32,056 bases of DNA from Betaproteobacteria bacterium (GTDB lineage Bacteria; Pseudomonadota; Gammaproteobacteria; Burkholderiales; WYBJ01): NCBI GenBank assembly GCA_009377585.1, contig WHTS01000016.1:14664-46719 (forward strand), read 5' to 3'. The translations under genes and the position numbers were made by a program. This document shows, piece by piece, positions 21,745 through 30,004 of the stretch (its first letter is position 1; every line of letters begins with the position of its first letter). The notes beneath the pieces are model-generated. The model ran no database searches. It saw only the letters and a program-made list of their open reading frames with translations, and had not been told where the DNA came from.

Positions 21745-24039
21745 CTAGCGCGCGGCCGCCTTCGCGCTGCGCGCACTGTGAATCGCCGTCCACACCTTCG
21801 CCGGCGTGAAGGGCATGTCGAGATGCGCGATCCCGAGCGGGCGCAACGCGTCCATCATCGCATTGGTCAGCGCCGGCAGCGAGCCGCTGCAGCCGGACTC
21901 GCCCACGCCCTTGGCGCCGAGCGCGTTGGTGGGTGTGGGTACCGGATGATCGTGCACGACCATGTCGGCAATCCAGCCGGCACGCGGCATGACGTAGTCC
22001 ATGAAGCTGCCCGCCAGCAATTGCCCGGTCGCCTCGTCGTAGCGGGCATGTTCGCCGAATACCTGCCCGGCGCCTTGCATCACGCCACCCTGGACCTGGC
22101 CTTCCACCAGCACCGGGTTGATCACGTTGCCCAGGTCGTCCACCGCGGTATAGCGCACGACCTCGGTCGCGCCCGTCTCGGGATCGACTTCCACCTCGGC
22201 GATGTGGCAGCCGTTCGGAAAGCTCATGCCGAACGTGCCCTCGGCGGTCGCATCGAGCGGATGCGGCTGCTCGCCGGCCAGGCGCCGAGCCAGGTCGAGA
22301 AATCCGATCGACCGATCGCCGGCTTGGAAGGCACCCTCGGCATAGTGCAGCTCGCTTTCCGGCCGGCCGAGGATTGCGCCGGCGTGCGGCCGAGCGCGCT
22401 CGATCAGCTTGTGGCCGAGCACGTGAAACGCGCTCCCCGTCCCGAGCACGCCGCGCGATCCGCCGGTGCCGTTTCCGACCAGCTCAGACGGTGGCGGCAT
22501 CGGGTGGAAGCGGATGCGGCTCGCGTCGACGCCGAGGATGCGCGCGACGATTTCGGGAAAGGTCGTTTCGTGGCCCTGCCCCGACGACTGGGTGACGGCA
22601 TAAAGCGTCATGTCGCCATCGGCATCGAAGGTGACGGCCACTTCGTCCTTGGGCGCCGCGCCGCCGCCGCCGGCCTCGAGATAAGTCGCGATGCCAATGC
22701 CGCGCAGCTTTCCCCCTGCGGACGCCTGGCTGCGGCGTGCCGGAAATCCCGCCCAGTCGGCGCGCGCCAAGGCGTCCTCCATGACGCCTTCGAAATCGCC
22801 CGAGTCGTAGACGCCGCCGTTCGCCATCCGGTAGGGCATCGCCGAAGGTGCGATGAAGTTCTTGCGCCGCAGCTCGATCGGATCGAAGCCATGCTCGTGC
22901 GCCGCATAATCGACCAGCCGCTCGATCGCATAGGCGATATCCGGCCGGCCGGCGCCGCGATAGGCCGACACCGGCACGGCATTGGTATAGGCCAGGCGGG
23001 TGCGTCCGTAGATGTGCGGAATGGCGTAGACGCCGCCCATCGTCACGGTCAGATTCTTGGTCGCGATCAAAGCGCCGAACGCGGCCGCATAGGCGCCGAG
23101 ATCGGCACGGTCGTCGAAGCGGATGGCGAGAAACTTGCGTTCCGCATCGATGGCCAGCTCACCGGTGAGCGAGATGGCGCGGCCGTGAAAATCGCTCACG
23201 AAGGTTTCGGCGCGCGTAGCGACCCACTTGACGGGATGGCCAAGCTTGCGCGCCGCCATCATGATCGCGAAGTACTCCGGGTAGGCGGCGCCGCGCACGC
23301 CGAAGCTTCCGCCGACATCCTGCGCGACCAGGACGAGCTTGTCGTTGTTCAGGCCCGTCACGTAGGAAAGCTGCCCGCGCATGCCGCCCACGCCCTGCAG
23401 CAGCAGGTGCACGGTATAGCGGCCGTTGTTCGCGTCGTATGCAGCCAGGCACGCGCGCGGCTCCATCGGGTTGCCGACCAGACGCTGGCTGTCCACGGTG
23501 AGCTTGCTCGTATAGCGGGCGCGGGCGAAGGCGTCCGCCACCGCTTGCGCGTCGCCCGACTCGAATTCGAACGCGAGATTGTTCGGGATCTCGTCGTGCA
23601 GCTGCGCCGCGCCTTCGCGCACCGCCGGGTCGAAGCCGATGACCGGCGGCCGCTCGCGATACTCGATCTCGATGAGATCGCGCGCGTCTTCCGCGATCGC
23701 CGCCGTGCTGGCGACCACGATCGCAATCGGCTCGCCGACATAACGTACCCGCCCGATCGCGAGCACCGGATGGAACGGCTTCGACATTGGCCGCCCGTCC
23801 TTGCCGGGATAGCTCACGACGTTGGGCAAGGACTTGAAGTCTTCCTCTTTCGTGTCTTCCCCGGTGTACACGGCCAGGACGCCGGGCAGCGCCAACGCCT
23901 GCAACGCATCGATGCGCACGATGTCGGCATGCGGCCGGTCGGAGCGCACGAATACCGCATGGCATTGATCGGGCAGACTCCAGTCCGCGGTGTAACGCCC
24001 CTGCCCGGTGATCAAACGTAGATCTTCGCGCCGTCCCAT
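21745..24039 (-). CDS. Xanthine oxidase-family molybdopterin-binding subunit (large subunit)
   Basis: 764 residues. It contains the family's a/b hammerhead start (RREDLRLITGQGRYTADW), VVASTAAIAEDARDLIEIEYRERPPVI, the molybdopterin-contact segment VAQDVGGSFGVRGAAYPEY, AYRGAGRPDIAYAIERLVDYAA, SSGQGHETTFPEIVA, and the catalytic glutamate in GVGESGCSGSLPALTNAMMDAL. Such subunits hydroxylate aldehydes or N-heterocycles (purines, nicotinate, isoquinoline). The CoxL cysteine motif AYRCSFR is absent, so CO oxidation is unlikely. ATG 24039 has AGGAGGGCGAGG upstream. No iron-sulfur or FAD subunit gene is in the window, so it is an orphan. A short 78-residue gene is divergent from it. Confidence 0.9.
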   Translation of the reverse strand: MGRREDLRLITGQGRYTADWSLPDQCHAVFVRSDRPHADIVRIDALQALALPGVLAVYTGEDTKEEDFKSLPNVVSYPGKDGRPMSKPFHPVLAIGRVRYVGEPIAIVVASTAAIAEDARDLIEIEYRERPPVIGFDPAVREGAAQLHDEIPNNLAFEFESGDAQAVADAFARARYTSKLTVDSQRLVGNPMEPRACLAAYDANNGRYTVHLLLQGVGGMRGQLSYVTGLNNDKLVLVAQDVGGSFGVRGAAYPEYFAIMMAARKLGHPVKWVATRAETFVSDFHGRAISLTGELAIDAERKFLAIRFDDRADLGAYAAAFGALIATKNLTVTMGGVYAIPHIYGRTRLAYTNAVPVSAYRGAGRPDIAYAIERLVDYAAHEHGFDPIELRRKNFIAPSAMPYRMANGGVYDSGDFEGVMEDALARADWAGFPARRSQASAGGKLRGIGIATYLEAGGGGAAPKDEVAVTFDADGDMTLYAVTQSSGQGHETTFPEIVARILGVDASRIRFHPMPPPSELVGNGTGGSRGVLGTGSAFHVLGHKLIERARPHAGAILGRPESELHYAEGAFQAGDRSIGFLDLARRLAGEQPHPLDATAEGTFGMSFPNGCHIAEVEVDPETGATEVVRYTAVDDLGNVINPVLVEGQVQGGVMQGAGQVFGEHARYDEATGQLLAGSFMDYVMPRAGWIADMVVHDHPVPTPTNALGAKGVGESGCSGSLPALTNAMMDALRPLGIAHLDMPFTPAKVWTAIHSARSAKAAAR

Positions 24040-24183
24040 GATGCCTCGCCCTCCTGCGTCTCGCTGCCGCGATGGCCGGTCGTCCGGCCGGGGCAGTCGC
24101 AAAATTCTCGCACACTCTCGCGCGGCCGATCGCGGCGCCTCCGGTACACTCTGATGCCGATGCGTCGAACGGAGGATCAGGCC

Positions 24184-24420
24184 ATGAATGTCGAATCGAC
24201 ACTGCGCGTCATCAACGAAGCCGACTACCCCGGAGCGCCCGGCATCGCCGGCGCGCACGAATGGGAAGTAAAGGAAGGGCTGGAGCTGATCGACATCCGC
24301 GCCACCACCGAGACCAATCGGAAAATGCAGTTCACCGTCGACAAGGCGACGCGGCGCTCCTACATCGACCTGGAGGAACTCGCCAAGCGCGAAGGCATCC
24401 ACTTCAAGTCGCACTACTGA
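24184..24420 (+). CDS. Conserved-looking small protein of unknown function (78 aa)
   Basis: I do not recognise the family. GGAGG eight bases before ATG 24184 and normal high-GC codon use support a real gene. The product is acidic to neutral, without membrane segments or signal peptide, and has no cysteine. It reads as a compact alpha/beta protein: ESTLRVINEADYP, HEWEVKEGLELIDIRATTET, MQFTVDKATRRSYIDLEELAKREG, ending HFKSHY. It is divergent from the molybdopterin hydroxylase subunit and 200 bases before the GST-like gene. The spacer to the GST-like gene shows no further gene. Confidence 0.7.
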   Translation: MNVESTLRVINEADYPGAPGIAGAHEWEVKEGLELIDIRATTETNRKMQFTVDKATRRSYIDLEELAKREGIHFKSHY

Positions 24421-24622
24421 GGGCAAGCCGCCAGCCCCTCACGACTACAACGTACGTCGCCACAGTGGGAGAGATGCGCCCAGCATTGCACGGCGCGTGC
24501 GAGGCGCCCACACGCAGCAAATCTGGCGCCCGGCAACTGTCGCATTTTGCGAACGTCGGACTTAGCGCGTAGCAGCGGACAATGGTACGCTCGTCACGAT
24601 TTGCCTCGCGAAGGTGTCGATC

Positions 24623-25351
24623 ATGCGCTACCGGCTCTATTATTGGCCGCATATACCCGGCCGCGGCGAGTTCGTTCGGCTCGCGCTCGAGGCGGCGGGC
24701 GCCGATTATGTCGATGTCGGCCGACTGCCCGAAGACGAGGGCGGCGGTCGTCCCGGCATCGCGCGCCTGCTCGCCGAGCCGCTCGGCGGACAGCCTCCGT
24801 TCGCGCCGCCGATTCTGCAGGCAGGCGAGCTCTACGTCAGCCAGACCGCCAACATCCTGCAATACCTGGGTCCGCACCTGACTCTGGTACCGGAGGACGC
24901 AGCGAGTCGCCTGTGGGCGCACCAGCTGCAGCTCATCATGGCGGACTGGCTGGTGGAGATCCACGATACCCATCACCCCGTCGCCAAGAGCTTGTACTAC
25001 GAGCAGCAGAAGCCCGAGGCGGTGCGGCGCGCGGCCGATTTTCTCGAGCTACGCCTGCCGAAGTTCCTGAACTATTTCGAGCGCCTGCTCAGCGCAACCG
25101 GCGCCGCCGAGCCGCGCCTGGTCGGGGGCACGTGGTCGTACCCCGACCTGTCGCTGTTCCACATGATCGAGGGGCTGCGTTACGCCTTTCCGCGCGCCAT
25201 GCTGCGCCTCGCTCCGACTTATCCTCGCATTCTGGCCTTGCGCGACCAGGTGAGCGCGGCTGCGCGCATCGCCGCCTACCTCGCATCGCCGCGGCGCATG
25301 GCGTTCAACGACAAAGGGATATTCCGGCACTACTCCGAGCTGGATCCCTAA
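24623..25351 (+). CDS. Glutathione S-transferase-like protein
   Basis: 242 residues. The N-terminal thioredoxin-like domain is YRLYYWPHIPGRGEFVRLALEAAGADYVDV with PPILQAGELYVSQTANILQYLG, where the cis-proline and the glutathione-gamma-glutamyl contact (S-Q-T) sit. The C-terminal helical domain carries WSYPDLSLFHMIEGLRYAFP, the N-capping region of GSTs. The YYWPxxPGRGEFVRL opening resembles sigma/alpha-like GSTs. It may conjugate or isomerise electrophilic substrates in the cytoplasm. ATG 24623 is chosen; a GTG three codons upstream is possible. A perfect 24-base palindrome follows the gene. Confidence 0.88.
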   Translation: MRYRLYYWPHIPGRGEFVRLALEAAGADYVDVGRLPEDEGGGRPGIARLLAEPLGGQPPFAPPILQAGELYVSQTANILQYLGPHLTLVPEDAASRLWAHQLQLIMADWLVEIHDTHHPVAKSLYYEQQKPEAVRRAADFLELRLPKFLNYFERLLSATGAAEPRLVGGTWSYPDLSLFHMIEGLRYAFPRAMLRLAPTYPRILALRDQVSAAARIAAYLASPRRMAFNDKGIFRHYSELDP

Positions 25352-25363
25352 CTGGGCGTGAAT

Positions 25364-25387
25364 GCGCCACGCGCATGCGCGTGGCGC
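25364..25387. repeat. Perfect 24-base palindrome between the GST-like and dehydrogenase genes
   Basis: GCGCCACGCGC and GCGCGTGGCGC with AT at the centre are completely self-complementary. It lies 12 bases after the GST-like stop. As RNA it is a strong hairpin without a U-tract; as DNA it is a symmetric site that a dimeric protein could bind. Confidence 0.6.
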
Positions 25388-25465
25388 CCGAATCGTCGAT
25401 CACAACATCGCGGAGTGCCCGACCCGAGCATTTCCGCTCATCCTCCGGAGGGAAAGAGGGTCGAG

Positions 25466-26530
25466 ATGTCCGAAGCAGCAACCGTCAAACACACGTTCTG
25501 GTTTCACGAATCGAAGACACCCAGTGTGGCCGATTGTCTCGAGAAAGAGCACCGCGACATCGAGGTCCATCGGCTGCGCTACGACGCGTTGTCCGAGCAG
25601 AACTGGGAAGTCATGGCGATCTGCCATGCCTACTGCATCTCCTCCTCACGCCACGAAGTTCCCGACGAATACAGGTGTCGCAGCGACTTGCTCGCGCGCT
25701 GTCCGCAGCTGCTGGTCGTCTCCACCACCGGCGCGGGCTACGACACCATCGATCTGGAAGCCTGCACCGGCGCGGGCGTGCTCGCGGTCAACCAGGCCGG
25801 CGCGAACGCGCAGGCTACGGCCGAGCATACCGTCGGCATGCTGCTGGCGCTCACCAAGAACATGCCCTGGACCGACCGGTCGCTGCACCGCGAACGCGGG
25901 GTGGACCGCGAGATCTTCAAGGGCTGGAACGCAGCCAAGGCCACCATAGGCTTGATCGGGCTGGGCGAAGTGGGCCGGCGCGTGGCGCGCATCTGCGCTT
26001 CGGGACTCGACATGCGCGTGCTCGCCTACGATCCGTACCTCGATGCGCAGGCATGCCGCGCGCGCAGCGCCACCAAGGTGAGCCTCGACACCCTGCTTGC
26101 CGAAGCGCGCTTCGTATCGGTGCACTGCCCGCTCACGGCAGAGACGCAGAACCTCATTTCGTCGCGCGAGTTCTCGCACATGCAGATGGGCGCGATTCTG
26201 ATCAATACCGCGCGCGGCGGCATCGTCGACGAGCATGCGCTTGCCAATGCGCTCATCAGCAAACGCCTGGCCGGCGCCGGGGTGGACGTGTGGGCGATCG
26301 AACCGCCGCCGCTGGGGCATCCGCTGCTCGGGTTCGACAACTTCATCGCCACGTGCCACACGGCCGGCGTGACCACCGAATCGCGCCTTGCGATGGCGCA
26401 ATGGAACGCCGACCAGGTGGCAGTGACGTTGCGCGGCGGGCGCCCGCCGCGGCTGCTCAACCCGGCCGCCTGGGCGCGCTTCAGCCAGCGCTTCGAAGCG
26501 ATCTTCGGCTTCGCGCCCGCTTCAGACTGA
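25466..26530 (+). CDS. D-2-hydroxyacid dehydrogenase (NAD-dependent)
   Basis: 354 residues. The Rossmann domain has IGLIGLGEVGRRVA (GLGEVG at 165-170), and the catalytic triad is Arg250 (NTARGG), Glu279 (WAIEPPPLG) and His298 (CHTAG). The substrate-binding loop TTGAGYDTID is at 88-96. The enzyme interconverts a 2-oxoacid and a D-2-hydroxyacid in the cytoplasm, as in glyoxylate/hydroxypyruvate or phosphoglycerate dehydrogenases; the exact acid is unknown. GAGGG precedes ATG 25466; the open frame further upstream lacks a site and codes nothing recognisable. The N-terminal TFWFHESKTPSVADCLEKEHRDIEVHRL is atypical. Confidence 0.92.
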   Translation: MSEAATVKHTFWFHESKTPSVADCLEKEHRDIEVHRLRYDALSEQNWEVMAICHAYCISSSRHEVPDEYRCRSDLLARCPQLLVVSTTGAGYDTIDLEACTGAGVLAVNQAGANAQATAEHTVGMLLALTKNMPWTDRSLHRERGVDREIFKGWNAAKATIGLIGLGEVGRRVARICASGLDMRVLAYDPYLDAQACRARSATKVSLDTLLAEARFVSVHCPLTAETQNLISSREFSHMQMGAILINTARGGIVDEHALANALISKRLAGAGVDVWAIEPPPLGHPLLGFDNFIATCHTAGVTTESRLAMAQWNADQVAVTLRGGRPPRLLNPAAWARFSQRFEAIFGFAPASD

Positions 26531-26555
26531 GCGCGCTGCGGCAATCCCTTCGTCG

Positions 26556-27557
26556 TTATGCGGCCGGCGCAACGGCTCGCCGCTCCTGCACCGACGCGAG
26601 CACCGCTTCCGTAGTCGCGACCACGTGGATGCACTCCTCGGCGTCGGGCAGCAGGCTGCGCGTGCCGGCGATCTCGCCCTCGAAAGCGCGCACCTGCAGC
26701 TCGTAGTTCGGGCTCGCCTTGAAGCGCTCCTCGCTGCTTCCCTCAAGATCGCGTACCCGAACGAAGTGCTCGGGCACGAAGCGCAAGGCCGAGGTGATCA
26801 AGGTCGCCTCCGAGCCTTCGATGATGAGATTGTTCTCGGCAGCCGCGATCTCGCGCGTGGCGCGAATTACGGCATGGCAGTCCTCCGACATGCGCCCGAG
26901 GATGGTGATCTGGTCGTCGGACTCGCCTTGGCGACGGTCCGGATGAGTAAAAGCGCTCACCTCGGCGAAACGCTGGCCGATGAGCCATTGCACCTGGTCG
27001 ATCAGATGCACGCCGACGTCGTACACGACGCCGCTTTGGCGCACATCGGTGCGCCAGGTGGTGCGCGGCGGCATCGCCGAAGCACGCTCCAGAGAAATCG
27101 CGGCGATGCGACCCAGGCGCCCCGAGCGCACGATCTCCCGCGCCCGCACCACCGCCTCGTCCAGGCGAAGCTGGTGCGCCACCCGCAAGATCACGCCCGC
27201 ACGCCTGCACGCTTCGGCCATCTCGCGCGCTTCGGCCACATGCATTGCGAACGGCTTTTCGCACAGCACGTGCTTGCCGGCGCGCGCTGCCGCCAGCACG
27301 ATCTCGCGGTGCGTGGCATTGGGCGTGGCGACGTAGATTGCGTCCACGTCCGGGTCCGCCATCATCGCGTCCAGGCTCGCGTGCACACGCTCGACCTGAA
27401 AACGCTCGGCGAAAGCCTGGCCTTTCTGCGGCGAGCTGCCGAGGCACGCAGCCATGCGCGAGCCCGGGCTCTTCAGCATCGCCGGTCCGGTGAAATCGGT
27501 GCTGACCCAGCCCAGGCCGACGATGCCCCAGCGCAGCGGCGAAGCGGAATTGCTCAT
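26556..27557 (-). CDS. Gfo/Idh/MocA-family NAD(P)-dependent oxidoreductase
   Basis: 333 residues. The Rossmann start is WGIVGLGWVS (10-19), with IYVATPNATHREIVLAAARAGKHVLCEKP (EKP lysine, Lys101) and the second-domain motif YDVGVHLIDQVQW with Asp180 and His184. Members oxidise or reduce sugars, inositols and related polyols in the cytoplasm. GGAGAG precedes the ATG. It is the last gene of the minus-strand group Bug - this gene, 110 bases after the Bug stop, so may be co-transcribed. It converges on the 2-hydroxyacid dehydrogenase. The substrate is not deducible. Confidence 0.92.
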   Translation of the reverse strand: MSNSASPLRWGIVGLGWVSTDFTGPAMLKSPGSRMAACLGSSPQKGQAFAERFQVERVHASLDAMMADPDVDAIYVATPNATHREIVLAAARAGKHVLCEKPFAMHVAEAREMAEACRRAGVILRVAHQLRLDEAVVRAREIVRSGRLGRIAAISLERASAMPPRTTWRTDVRQSGVVYDVGVHLIDQVQWLIGQRFAEVSAFTHPDRRQGESDDQITILGRMSEDCHAVIRATREIAAAENNLIIEGSEATLITSALRFVPEHFVRVRDLEGSSEERFKASPNYELQVRAFEGEIAGTRSLLPDAEECIHVVATTEAVLASVQERRAVAPAA

Positions 27558-27666
27558 TGCGATCTCTCCATGGTGCGCCCGGCGGGCTACGCTCGATTCA
27601 CGCCATATGCTTCGCGTGACAGTCGGTGGCTTTCGAGTCGGGTCGGCCCGGGCAAAAATACTCGCG

Positions 27667-28677
27667 CTATTTCGGCTCGATGCCGGCTTCCTTCGCCAGC
27701 TTGGCGAACTCCGTCACCTGCTTGCGCAGAAAGGCGCCGAACTCCTCCAGCGACCCGCTCGACTTGAGCACGATGCCGCGCTCGAGAAAACGATTGCGTA
27801 CTTCCGGCACGGCAACGGCTTTCACGACTTCGCGCCGGATGCGCTCGCGCATCTCGCGCGGCGTTCCGGCCGGGGCCACGATCCCGTTGAAAGTCGAGTC
27901 CTGGAAGCCCTTCAGCCCCGCCTCTTCGATGGTGGGCAAATCGGGAAACAGCGCCGAGCGCTCCTTGCTGGTCACGCCGAGCGCGCGCAGCTTCCCCGCC
28001 CGGATGTGCGGAAACGACGTGCTCACCTGGTCGAACATGATCATGACCTGGCCGCCGATCAGATCGACGATCGCCGGCGCATTGCCCTTGTAAGGAATGT
28101 GCCTGAGCTCGATGCCGGCCGCGCGGCTGAACATCTCGGCCGCGACGTGACCGGTCGATCCGCGTCCGGCCGAGGCGTACAGCAGATCGCCCGGGCGCTT
28201 CTTCGCCAGGGCGATCAGCTCCTGCGTGGTCTTCACGGGAAGCGACGGATTGACCGACAGCACCATCGGGATGTCGGCCATGAGCGAGACCGGCTCGAAG
28301 TCCTTGAGGGGATCGTAGCCGGCCGCCGCGACGATCGCCGGCACCCGGGCAAAGGTATTGGAGACGGTGAGGTAGGTATAGCCGTCGGGAGCCGACGCCT
28401 TCACCGAACGCGTGCCCACGATGGCGCTTGCGCCCGGGCGACTCTCCACCAGCACCTGCTGGCCGAGCCCTCGGCTCACCTCCCCGGCGATGGCGCGCGA
28501 CACGATGTCCTGATTGCCTCCGGCGGCCACCGGGTTGATGAAGCGCACCGGCTTGCTCGGATAGCTGCCCTGCGCCTGCGCGGTCGCGACCCCGACGAGT
28601 GCGCCGGCCGCGGCCACGGCCGCTCGTGCGGCCCATTTACCGACGGCCGCCCGCGCGGCCCATTTACTGTTCGACAC
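27667..28677 (-). CDS. Bug/TctC-family substrate-binding protein with hairpin-rich leader
   Basis: 336 residues. The mature part begins GSYPSKPVRFINPVAAGGNQDIV, then VLVESRPGASAIVG, PDGYTYLTV, LLYASAGRGSTGHV and HIPYKGNAPAIVDLIGGQVMIMFD, all Bug hallmarks. The start is GTG 28677, with AAGGAGG at good spacing; an ATG at 28764 in the same frame lies within the tandem hairpin repeats and has no ribosome-binding site. The signal peptide contains a direct duplication (SKWAARAAV-GKWAARAAV) encoded by two 27-bp DNA repeats. It lies between Gfo/Idh and 3-hydroxyisobutyrate dehydrogenase-like genes, suggesting uptake of a hydroxyacid or sugar acid. Three stem-loops abut the ribosome-binding site. Confidence 0.92.
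   Translation of the reverse strand: MSNSKWAARAAVGKWAARAAVAAAGALVGVATAQAQGSYPSKPVRFINPVAAGGNQDIVSRAIAGEVSRGLGQQVLVESRPGASAIVGTRSVKASAPDGYTYLTVSNTFARVPAIVAAAGYDPLKDFEPVSLMADIPMVLSVNPSLPVKTTQELIALAKKRPGDLLYASAGRGSTGHVAAEMFSRAAGIELRHIPYKGNAPAIVDLIGGQVMIMFDQVSTSFPHIRAGKLRALGVTSKERSALFPDLPTIEEAGLKGFQDSTFNGIVAPAGTPREMRERIRREVVKAVAVPEVRNRFLERGIVLKSSGSLEEFGAFLRKQVTEFAKLAKEAGIEPK
28616..28669. repeat. 27-bp tandem duplication in the Bug signal-peptide coding region
   Basis: 28616-28642 and 28643-28669 match at 24 of 27 positions. The two units encode SKWAARAAV and GKWAARAAV. Two of the three differences are silent, one changes Ser to Gly. The duplication lengthens the n-region of the signal peptide by nine residues. 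Confidence 0.8.
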
Positions 28678-28693
28678 GAAAACTTCCTCCTTG

Positions 28694-28810
28694 TGTTCGA
28701 GCCGCCGGCCGAACCGGCGGCTCATTTCCGATTGTTCGAGCCGCCGGTTCGCCCGGCGGCTCATTTCCGATTACTCGAGCACCGCCGGTCCGTCCGGCGG
28801 CGCGCTTCAG
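28694..28810. repeat. Three tandem 39-bp hairpin repeats in front of a Bug gene
   Basis: Units begin at 28694, 28733 and 28772. Units 1 and 2 share TTCGAGCCGCCGG and GGCGGCTCATTTCCGATT; unit 3 is diverged. Each contains a stem of 7-8 bp: GCCGCCGG/CCGGCGGC at 28701-28721, its equivalent at 28740-28760, and CCGCCGG/CCGGCGG at 28782-28800. The loops differ between units while the stems are kept. On the minus strand the array separates the 3-hydroxyisobutyrate dehydrogenase-like stop from the Bug ribosome-binding site. Confidence 0.8.
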
Positions 28811-28816
28811 ATTCCC

Positions 28817-29707
28817 TCAGATCCGCTTCGGCAAGCCGGCGAGCTGGCGCAGAATCTCGATGAACGCCACGCTGTCCAGCTCGCCCATGCCCTGTTCATA
28901 GCCAGCCTGCTGCAGTTGCGTCCACAGGCTGCCGACGAACATCGGCGCCCCGACACGCAGCGCCTGCTCCAGCGCAAGCCGCCCGTCCTTGAGCGAGATC
29001 TTCACCTGCCCCTCGGGGGCGTAATCGCCCGCGAGCATCTTCGGGCCCTTGTCGATCATCGTCTTGGAGCTGCAGGCGGCATCCTGCAGCACCGCGAGCA
29101 GGCTTTCGCCCGTCATGCCGGCCTTCATGCCGAGCACCAGACCTTCGGCCAGCGCCAGACGATTGCCGAACAGCACCAGGTTGATGACGAGCTTGGTCAT
29201 CGCACCGGTTCCGACCGGTCCCATCCGATACGCCGCCCGCGCGATCGCATCGAACACCGGTTTGCAGGCCTCGAACTGCTCCAGAGTACCGCCGGCGATG
29301 ACGATGAGATCCTTCTTCCAGGCCATCGCGCTCGTGCCGCTCACCGCGGCGTCGAGAAAGCCGAAGCCGCGCTGCGCGAGCTCCGCGCCCAGGCGCTCCG
29401 AATCCTGCGGGCGCGACGTGCTCGCATCGACGACGATCGAGCCCGGCGCGGCCCCTTGCGCGATGCCGTCGCGACCGAGCACGACCTCGCGCACGATGTC
29501 ACTCGTCGGCAGCGAGGTTAGCACCCAGCGCGCGTTTTCGGCCGCCGCGGCAGGCGACGTCACAGGGATACACCCGCGTGCACGCAATTGCGCCATGCGC
29601 GCGGAATCGATATCGAAGCCGCACACTTCGAACCCCTGCGCAACCAGGTGCTGAGAAAAGGCCGAGCCCATCAGGCCCACGCCGACGATGCCGATGCGAT
29701 CACCCAT
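28817..29707 (-). CDS. 3-hydroxyisobutyrate dehydrogenase-family NAD(P)-dependent oxidoreductase
   Basis: 296 residues. The Rossmann motif IGIVGVGLMGSAFSQHL (GVGLMG at 9-14) is followed by VVDASTSRPQDSERL and the substrate-binding FLDAAVSGTSAMA, then the catalytic lysine Lys172 in GTGAMTKLVINLVLFGNRLALAEGL. The family oxidises beta-hydroxyacids (3-hydroxyisobutyrate, tartronate semialdehyde, glucarate-derived intermediates) in the cytoplasm. GGAGATCGAT precedes the ATG. It is upstream of a Bug receptor gene on the same strand and divergent from another, so its substrate may be taken up by one of them. 3-hydroxyisobutyrate itself is only one option; tartronate semialdehyde reductases look similar. 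Confidence 0.92.
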   Translation of the reverse strand: MGDRIGIVGVGLMGSAFSQHLVAQGFEVCGFDIDSARMAQLRARGCIPVTSPAAAAENARWVLTSLPTSDIVREVVLGRDGIAQGAAPGSIVVDASTSRPQDSERLGAELAQRGFGFLDAAVSGTSAMAWKKDLIVIAGGTLEQFEACKPVFDAIARAAYRMGPVGTGAMTKLVINLVLFGNRLALAEGLVLGMKAGMTGESLLAVLQDAACSSKTMIDKGPKMLAGDYAPEGQVKISLKDGRLALEQALRVGAPMFVGSLWTQLQQAGYEQGMGELDSVAFIEILRQLAGLPKRI

Positions 29708-29902
29708 ATCGATCTCCGCTCAGGGCATTCCGGTCCCGGCCGTTTCGACCGCTTTCGCCACTGGCCACCCTATCGCGCGTGCAGCGAACCGTCTTCCGCC
29801 GCGGGCGATTCTATCGCTTCCATCGCGCTTGCCGCAGCCCGGGCAGGTACGTAGACGAAAGTAGCAGTGCACGCTCGAGGCGAGTCTTGGCATAATCGTA
29901 CG

Positions 29903-29923
29903 ATGATCACGCTGCGCGATCAT
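29903..29923. promoter_or_regulatory. Possible operator-like inverted repeat in a divergent promoter region
   Basis: ATGATC and GATCAT are separated by nine bases, in the 297-base space between the divergent dehydrogenase and Bug genes. This half-site geometry fits a dimeric regulator, but the arms are only six bases, so chance is a real possibility. Nothing else recognisable lies in this gap. Confidence 0.25.
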
Positions 29924-30004
29924 GTCCCCGCAACGGGCACACGGCGCGTGGGACCTGCCGCTCGGCGGCCGATCGCGGCCGACGTGCCGGATACGAGGAG
30001 GGTC

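Noticed and set aside
21778-24021. A 747-codon plus-strand open frame opposite the molybdopterin hydroxylase gene
   Set aside because: Same mirror-frame composition, no motif, and the minus strand carries a complete enzyme with all family motifs and a good ribosome-binding site.
21745-24039. Annotation as carbon monoxide dehydrogenase large subunit (CoxL)
   Set aside because: The active-site loop reads AYRGAGR and lacks the cysteine of form I CoxL; the CoxS and CoxM subunits are also absent.
28678-28764. ATG 28764 as start of the Bug gene
   Set aside because: The added residues only translate the tandem hairpin repeats, and there is no ribosome-binding site. GTG 28677 has AAGGAGG at correct spacing.
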